Assembly: GCF_019278465.1 (NCBI RefSeq) | Contig: NZ_CP058983.1 | Location: 1,054,001-1,118,000, forward strand | Origin: Tenacibaculum sp. AHE14PA | Lineage (GTDB): Bacteria > Bacteroidota > Bacteroidia > Flavobacteriales > Flavobacteriaceae | Direction: 5' to 3' | Length of the DNA stretch: 64,000 nt | Shown here: piece after piece, positions 59,501 to 64,000 of the stretch | Numbering within the stretch: the first letter of the stretch is position 1 | Layout of the letters: every line of letters begins with the position of its first letter | Notes under the pieces: generated by a model | What the model was told of the DNA's origin: nothing | The model's database searches: none | The model's input: the letters and a program-made list of their open reading frames with translations, nothing else | Program-made: the position numbers and the translations under genes

Positions 59501-59711
59501 AGGTCGATATACGTTTAACCTTTGGTCTATCATCGCTTTTGCATCAATCATGATGACCTATTTCGGAGTGAATTTCTATTTATCAGGATTACACTCTTAT
59601 GCAAGCGGAGATAAGGTAATTACACCCACCTCTGTTTATTACTCCGTTTCATTTGTTTTTATACTAGGATTATTTGCTTGGTTTAAATTCAAAAAGTTTT
59701 ATAAAAAATAA
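56562..59711 (+). CDS. ccsBA: Fused cytochrome c biogenesis protein CcsB-CcsA (ResB-ResC)
   Basis: A 1049-aa membrane protein. The first half is ResB/CcsB: helices near the start ([54 protein letters not shown]), a large periplasmic domain (about 100-420) and a helix near 430. A second signal-like segment ([17 protein letters not shown]) and periplasmic linker follow. The last 300 residues are CcsA with many helices and the heme-handling WWD motif ([23 protein letters not shown]) plus conserved His. It carries heme out and attaches it to apocytochrome c (System II). A fused gene is usual in Bacteroidota and Epsilonproteobacteria. Confidence 0.95.
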   Translation: [1049 protein letters not shown]

Positions 59712-59738
59712 ACTCACAACTATTTTAACAGAAAATCG

Positions 59739-59746
59739 TACTTTTG
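59739..59746 (+). promoter_or_regulatory. Promoter -7 element of the DUF2892-like gene
   Basis: TACTTTTG at 59739-59746, 23 bases before ATG 59770. Confidence 0.5.
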
Positions 59747-59769
59747 TGCGTTGATTAAAAAAAGAAAAA

Positions 59770-60285
59770 ATGTTCAATAAAAACATAAAATTAGGATTAG
59801 CAGGACTTATAACCTTATGGGCTATTTACGAATTCTCTCAAGTTCACATCATGAACGGAATTTCACTGCTTTTATTTGCTGGTATTTTCGTATTCTTTTA
59901 CTTTAAAAACGAATTTATCTTACTAGCTTTCATGCAATTGCGTAAACAAAATTTCGAAGGTGCTAAAAAATGGTTAGCTTATATTAAAAATCCATCTACA
60001 GCATTGATTCAAAAACAAGAAGGCTACTATAATTATTTACACGGAATTATGTTGAGTCAAACCAATATAACACAGGCTGAAAAATTCTTGAAAAAAGCTG
60101 TTAAATTAGGTTTAGCGATGGATCATGATTTGGCAATGGCTAAATTACAATTAGCAGGAATAGCTATGACCAAACGTAGAAAGCGTGAAGCGACTAATTT
60201 AATGACCGAAGCTAAAAAGTTAGACAAGCACGGTATGTTAAAAGAACAAATGCAAATGATGAAACAACAAATGAAAAAAATATAG
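59770..60285 (+). CDS. DUF2892-like membrane protein with helical-repeat tail
   Basis: A 171-aa protein: two hydrophobic helices (IKLGLAGLITLWAIYEF, GISLLLFAGIFVFFYF), then a soluble helical part with TPR-like pairs (MQLRKQNFEGAKKWLAYIK, GYYNYLHGIMLSQTNITQAEKFLKKAVKLGL, DHDLAMAKLQLAGIAMTKRRKREATNLMTEAKKLDKHG) and a Met/Gln/Lys end. I recall such proteins as DUF2892 in Bacteroidota; function not established. It lies between ccsBA and the sugar-kinase-like gene, possibly with its own promoter. Confidence 0.75.
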   Translation: MFNKNIKLGLAGLITLWAIYEFSQVHIMNGISLLLFAGIFVFFYFKNEFILLAFMQLRKQNFEGAKKWLAYIKNPSTALIQKQEGYYNYLHGIMLSQTNITQAEKFLKKAVKLGLAMDHDLAMAKLQLAGIAMTKRRKREATNLMTEAKKLDKHGMLKEQMQMMKQQMKKI

Positions 60286-60324
60286 TTTCATTTTATGTCA
60301 GAATATTCTTTTTAAATAAATTAG

Positions 60325-61176
60325 ATGATTTTAATTGCAGACGGTGGCTCCACGAAAACAGATTGGATTGCACTAAACGCTCAAAAAAAAGAGTTATTTA
60401 GGGTTACATCTTTAGGTTTAAATCCGTCCGTTATAGCCAAAGAAGAATTGTTACATCGCATTAACAACATTCCACAATTAATCGACTACAAACATAAAAT
60501 TGAAGAAATTCATTTTTACGGTGCCGGGTGTGGATCCCCTTTGGCTATAAAACTATTGACTAATGTATTACAAACTACGTTTAAAAAAGCTAAAATAACC
60601 GTTTCTGAAGACATGTTGGCTGCTGTGTATGCATGTAGTGCAAACAAACCTGCCATCGTTAATATTTTAGGAACAGGTTCTAACAGCTGTTATTACGACG
60701 GTTACACTATACAAAAAACAGCGCAATCATTAGGCTATACCATAATGGACGAAGCTAGCGGCAACTATTTCGGAAAAATATTACTAAGAGATTTTTTCTA
60801 TAAAAAAATGCCTACTCCTATAGCCAAAGCTTTTAAAAACCACTACAATCTCGAGGTAGATGTAGTTAAAAAGAACCTATATAAACTACCTAATCCCAAT
60901 AGGTACTTAGCCTCTTTTGCTTCATTTATGTTCGAGTATAAAGAAGAAAAATACATTCAAAAAATCATTAAAAAGGGATTCCGAACCTACTTTAAATACC
61001 ATTTATTATCGTATAATAAAAACAGCAGTACTCCGATTTACTTTGTTGGCTCTATTGCTTTTTATTTTAAAGATATTTTAGCGTATGTTGCGCAAGAAAA
61101 CAATTTAACTATTACCGATGTAATTCAGCGGCCAATTGATAATTTAGTTAAATACCATCAAGAAAACACCTTTTAA
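60325..61176 (+). CDS. BadF/BadG-type ATPase, N-acetylglucosamine-kinase-like
   Basis: A 283-aa ASKHA-fold protein: phosphate-1 loop MILIADGGSTKTDWIAL, phosphate-2 VNILGTGSNSCYYDG, the GYTIMDEASGNYFGKILLRDFF block with Gly-rich signature, and IYFVGSIAFYFKDILA (adenosine loop). Members of this group phosphorylate amino sugars, chiefly N-acetylglucosamine, and are common in Bacteroidota close to peptidoglycan genes. The 3' end overlaps murF by 4 bases on the other strand. Substrate inferred from family. Confidence 0.88.
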   Translation: MILIADGGSTKTDWIALNAQKKELFRVTSLGLNPSVIAKEELLHRINNIPQLIDYKHKIEEIHFYGAGCGSPLAIKLLTNVLQTTFKKAKITVSEDMLAAVYACSANKPAIVNILGTGSNSCYYDGYTIQKTAQSLGYTIMDEASGNYFGKILLRDFFYKKMPTPIAKAFKNHYNLEVDVVKKNLYKLPNPNRYLASFASFMFEYKEEKYIQKIIKKGFRTYFKYHLLSYNKNSSTPIYFVGSIAFYFKDILAYVAQENNLTITDVIQRPIDNLVKYHQENTF

Positions 61177-62426
61177 CAAAGAGCTACCACACGCTCTAGA
61201 GCCATACCTCTTGATCCTTTTATTAAAACAACACTTTTGTTTATCGGGTTTTCAATTAAATAAGATTTCAATCCCTCAAAACTTGAAAATTTCTGGTTAT
61301 TTGTTTTCGTTTTATAGAAATTTTCACCTACAAAAAACAACTTATCAAACTCACAATCCGAAGCTAAATCTACCATACTTTGATGCTCGTTAGCGCTGTA
61401 ACTTCCTAATTCAAACATATCTCCTATAATAATGGTTTTATGCGCTGCATTAAGCGCTTTAAAACTATGCAAAGCTGCTTTCATACTCGTAGGGTTCGCA
61501 TTATAGGCGTCTAAAATAATCGTATTGTTTGTTGTTTCAATGATTTGAGATCGATTATTTGATGGCGTATAGTTTTCAATCGCTTGCTTTATATTCTCCT
61601 TAGACACCTTAAAGTAACTGGCTATGGTTATTGCCGCTGCTATGTTTGAAAAATTATATTCGCCTATTAAATTACTTTGAATTTCAGTATTTTCAAATGA
61701 TAATTTTACTAACGGATTTGCTGCTACGAATGCTATAGAGCTCTCAAATAAAATAGTGTTTGCATTCGTAGTTTTCTCAAGTTGAACTACATCTTTAGGG
61801 TTCACAAAGATTTTTTTATTGTTAGCTATCAGAAAATCGTACAACTCTGACTTTCCTTTTACAACACCTTCTAACGAACCAAAACCCTCTAAATGTGCAC
61901 TGCCAAAATTAGTGATATAGCCAAAATCTGGTTGTGATATATTTGATAAAAAAGCTATTTCATTTAGGTGATTCGCACCCATTTCAACAATCCCTATTTC
62001 GGTATCTGTTGTCATCGATAATAGCGTTAAAGGTACTCCGATGTGATTATTTAAATTACCTATTGTAGCCGTTGTTTTGTAGGTAGATGACAACACGGCA
62101 TTGATAAGCTCTTTGGTGGTCGTTTTGCCATTGCTACCTGTTAGCGATATAATAGGTATATTTAATACGTTACGGTGATAACTTGCCAACTCCTGAAGTG
62201 TTGTTAATACATCCGCTACCAAAATTATACGTTCTGAAGTTTTAAACGCAACCTCATCAACAATCGAAAAAAGAGCGCCTTTTGTTAATGCCTCTTCTGC
62301 AAATTTATTCCCATTAAAATTACCTCCTTTTAATGCAAAAAAAAGGGTGTTCTTTCTAATTTTTCGGGTATCAGTATCAACCAAGCCATGTTGTATAAAC
62401 AACGCATATAATTCTTTTATCTTCAT
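61173..62426 (-). CDS. murF: UDP-N-acetylmuramoyl-tripeptide--D-alanyl-D-alanine ligase MurF
   Basis: A 417-aa Mur ligase adding D-Ala-D-Ala to the peptidoglycan precursor. ATP loop ISLTGSNGKTTTKELINAVL (GxxGKT/S), NNHIGVPLTLLSM, IVEMGANHLNEIAFL, GSAHLEGFGSLEGVVKGKSELYDFL, ILDAYNANPTSMKAALHSF and IIGDMFELG are all present. The open frame extends to 62459, but that part is a terminator hairpin, so ATG 62426 (MKIKELYALFIQHG) is the start. It lies just downstream of gldJ on the minus strand. Confidence 0.96.
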   Translation of the reverse strand: MKIKELYALFIQHGLVDTDTRKIRKNTLFFALKGGNFNGNKFAEEALTKGALFSIVDEVAFKTSERIILVADVLTTLQELASYHRNVLNIPIISLTGSNGKTTTKELINAVLSSTYKTTATIGNLNNHIGVPLTLLSMTTDTEIGIVEMGANHLNEIAFLSNISQPDFGYITNFGSAHLEGFGSLEGVVKGKSELYDFLIANNKKIFVNPKDVVQLEKTTNANTILFESSIAFVAANPLVKLSFENTEIQSNLIGEYNFSNIAAAITIASYFKVSKENIKQAIENYTPSNNRSQIIETTNNTIILDAYNANPTSMKAALHSFKALNAAHKTIIIGDMFELGSYSANEHQSMVDLASDCEFDKLFFVGENFYKTKTNNQKFSSFEGLKSYLIENPINKSVVLIKGSRGMALERVVALC

Positions 62427-62439
62427 GCTGTAAAAATAA

Positions 62440-62468
62440 AAAACCTCATTGAAATTCAATGAGGTTTT
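62440..62468 (-). terminator. Terminator of gldJ
   Basis: A 29-base near-perfect palindrome, arms AAAACCTCATTGAA (62440-62453) and TTCAATGAGGTTTT (62455-62468), just past the gldJ stop, T-rich on the minus strand. It lies 14 bases upstream of the murF start, so murF needs its own promoter or read-through. Confidence 0.9.
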
Positions 62469-62488
62469 ACTTTGTATTTATTTACTTC

Positions 62489-64000
62489 TTAGTTAATTTT
62501 ATCTGGAACTGCTCTTTTTCTTTTATTAAGCCTCATAGGTCCCATTTTATCTGTTGCGCATCTAAAACCTATAAAATTAGTTGCCATATATTCAGGAAAG
62601 TATCTTCTTTGTGCAGGGTCTAACCAATATTCTCTATCTGCCCAAGAACCTCCTTTATATACTCTAGATTTATCGCTAATTAAAGTAGTTCTTCTTTTAG
62701 AATCGTATTTATAGTTCTCAATTACATTCCCTAAAGAATCTCTTTCAGCCTCAGGTTTTTTTGGTGAATTATACATTCTAGATGAACGATCTAACTGATC
62801 TTTATCTAACTCGTAATCCTTTGAAGATGCTTGATCTCCATCACCTAAACTTGAATTATTTGCTAAATTATAATTTCTTCTCATGTACGTATCTTCCTTT
62901 GTGATCGGAACATACTTTACGCTTCCTGGTAAATCTTTAGGTACAACTCTTCCGTTTTCTAACGTATCGTACTCAATCTCTCCAACCTCATCACCTACGA
63001 TAACAACTTTACCATTTTGATCTATTAATTTTTTAGTAAAAACATTACCTCTAAAATAATTAAAATCATTGGCTTCAGAATCTATAATAGGGCGGTACAC
63101 ATCTTGTACCCATTCTGCTACATTACCAGACATGTCATACAAACCAAAGGCATTTGGTGGATAACTTCTTGCTGCATTCGGAATATCCGAACCATCACTG
63201 CTCCAACCTGGTATACCACTATAATCTCCTTTACCCTGCTTAAAGTTGGCTAACTGATCTCCTCTTCTTCTCTTGTCTCTATCTCTCGTATATTTTCCAT
63301 TCCAAGAATACTTTTTTCTTCCACGGATATTATTATACTCACGGTTTTCAAAAATAGCCTTTGCTGCATACTCCCACTCTACTTCTGTAGGCAATCTAAA
63401 CTTTTGCGCTAAAATACCATCAGATGAAGTAACTTGTCTTCCTGAAAACTGATCTTTCGATGGTTTAGGTTCGCCGTTTCTTCTAGGCACTGGAATTCCT
63501 TTTTTATAGATTGTTGAATCCCCTTCAAACAATGCATACGGATTCGTTAAATACGTATCTGTATCAAAATTATCTTTTCCTCTAAAATTTAAAGAATCCT
63601 CTTTAAAAATGTTTTTTATAACACCTTTATCCATTAAGATTTTTAAATTCACTGCGTTGGTACGCCACTTACAGTATTTATTGGCTTGTAACCAACTAAC
63701 ACCTACAACTGGGTATTCGGCATACGATGGATGTCTTAAATAACTCTCAGACAATAAATTGGTATTTCCTAAACCTTTTCTCCAAACTAATGTATCTGGT
63801 AAAACAGATTTATAAATGTTTTTAAACTGTGGTTCTTCTGGTGGAAATATATCTTTGGTATACTGCATAAACAAACCATATTCAGCGTTTGTAACCTCAG
63901 TTTCATCCATATAAAAAGAACGCACATGCATTTTTTTAGGTGTCGTATTCCAATCAAACATTACGTCATCTTGCACTAGCCCCATGGTAAAACTACCACC
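62489..64000 (-). CDS. gldJ: Gliding motility lipoprotein GldJ (5' truncated)
   Basis: 504 codons are visible; the reading frame runs off the right edge, where it reads GGSFTMGLVQDD, the start of the sulfatase-modifying-factor (FGE/SUMF1) fold, so the signal peptide and lipid Cys are outside the window. Landmarks: FYMDETEVTNAEYGLFMQY, YPVVGVSWLQANKYCKWR, QKFRLPTEVEWEYAAKA, NAFGLYDMSGNVAEWVQDVY, and RVYKGGSWADREYWLDPAQRRYF with NFIGFRCA at the end. GldJ is a structural part of the gliding/type IX secretion apparatus and is not an enzyme. It places the organism among gliding-gene-bearing Bacteroidota. The basic C-terminus (RLNKRKRAVPDKIN) is normal for GldJ. Confidence 0.95.
   Translation of the reverse strand, partial: GGSFTMGLVQDDVMFDWNTTPKKMHVRSFYMDETEVTNAEYGLFMQYTKDIFPPEEPQFKNIYKSVLPDTLVWRKGLGNTNLLSESYLRHPSYAEYPVVGVSWLQANKYCKWRTNAVNLKILMDKGVIKNIFKEDSLNFRGKDNFDTDTYLTNPYALFEGDSTIYKKGIPVPRRNGEPKPSKDQFSGRQVTSSDGILAQKFRLPTEVEWEYAAKAIFENREYNNIRGRKKYSWNGKYTRDRDKRRRGDQLANFKQGKGDYSGIPGWSSDGSDIPNAARSYPPNAFGLYDMSGNVAEWVQDVYRPIIDSEANDFNYFRGNVFTKKLIDQNGKVVIVGDEVGEIEYDTLENGRVVPKDLPGSVKYVPITKEDTYMRRNYNLANNSSLGDGDQASSKDYELDKDQLDRSSRMYNSPKKPEAERDSLGNVIENYKYDSKRRTTLISDKSRVYKGGSWADREYWLDPAQRRYFPEYMATNFIGFRCATDKMGPMRLNKRKRAVPDKIN

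Noticed and set aside
62427..62459. N-terminal extension of MurF
   Set aside because: It coincides with the gldJ terminator palindrome; MKIKELY at 62426 is the family start.

Overview
The window comes from a low-GC member of the Bacteroidota, most likely the family Flavobacteriaceae. The evidence is a gldJ gliding gene at the right edge, a fused ccsBA cytochrome c biogenesis protein, Rho with a long basic N-terminal insert, many DUF families typical of Bacteroidota, lipoproteins with flavobacterial signal peptides, and promoters of the Bacteroidota type (-33 TTG, -7 TAnnTTTG, often followed by CATCGC). I cannot name the genus.

The left part (1 to about 29.1 kb) looks like accessory DNA, probably part of an integrative conjugative element; its integrase and transfer genes are not visible and may lie to the left. 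It starts with a stress block (K+ channel, NTF2-like protein, universal stress protein, 97-aa protein, APC permease with a Met-rich tail) leading into copper genes: copA with duplicated HMA domains, a DUF2911 lipoprotein, PepSY, DUF305, a CusB-like adaptor and an HMA lipoprotein. A second metal block (10.7-20.1 kb) has DUF6660, a CusA-TolC fusion pump, a CzcB-like adaptor, a PII-like protein, a Fur-family regulator, DUF3703 and a Zn/Cd/Pb P-type ATPase. Two promoters in this block carry the same TTGCAC tandem motif, which suggests joint control. Next come element-maintenance genes: rteC, an HTH protein, a replisome-organiser-like protein and a DnaC-like ATPase.

From 23.1 to 26.0 kb there is a separate cassette with its own promoter: an sce7726-family PD-(D/E)XK protein, an sce7725-family protein and a RES-domain protein with a zinc knuckle. 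This is the best candidate in the window for an undescribed, defence-like system. A gene-poor stretch follows (26.0-27.06 kb) with four long inverted repeats, then a strong terminator and a compact minus-strand cassette of four overlapping or abutting genes, including DUF5675, and finally a small HTH-like gene.

From about 29.2 kb to the end the content is ordinary chromosome. It begins with a candidate structured RNA of about 165 nt, followed by a TonB-dependent receptor and DUF4374 lipoprotein pair resembling XusA/XusB xenosiderophore uptake. Then come DUF4230, MmcQ/YjbR, 5-formyl-THF cyclo-ligase, rho, DUF4293, a response regulator, lipoprotein and TPR histidine kinase locus, a phosphodiesterase, truA, an ABC exporter, a small lipoprotein, cdaA, folP, DUF1599, a BT_3928-family membrane protein, crcB, a crotonase, DUF1684, tRNA-Thr(TGT), udk, a DivIC-like protein, both methylmalonyl-CoA mutase subunits, psd, ccsBA, a DUF2892-like protein, an N-acetylglucosamine-kinase-like ATPase, murF and a 5'-truncated gldJ. 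All calls come from reading the sequence; no database search was run.
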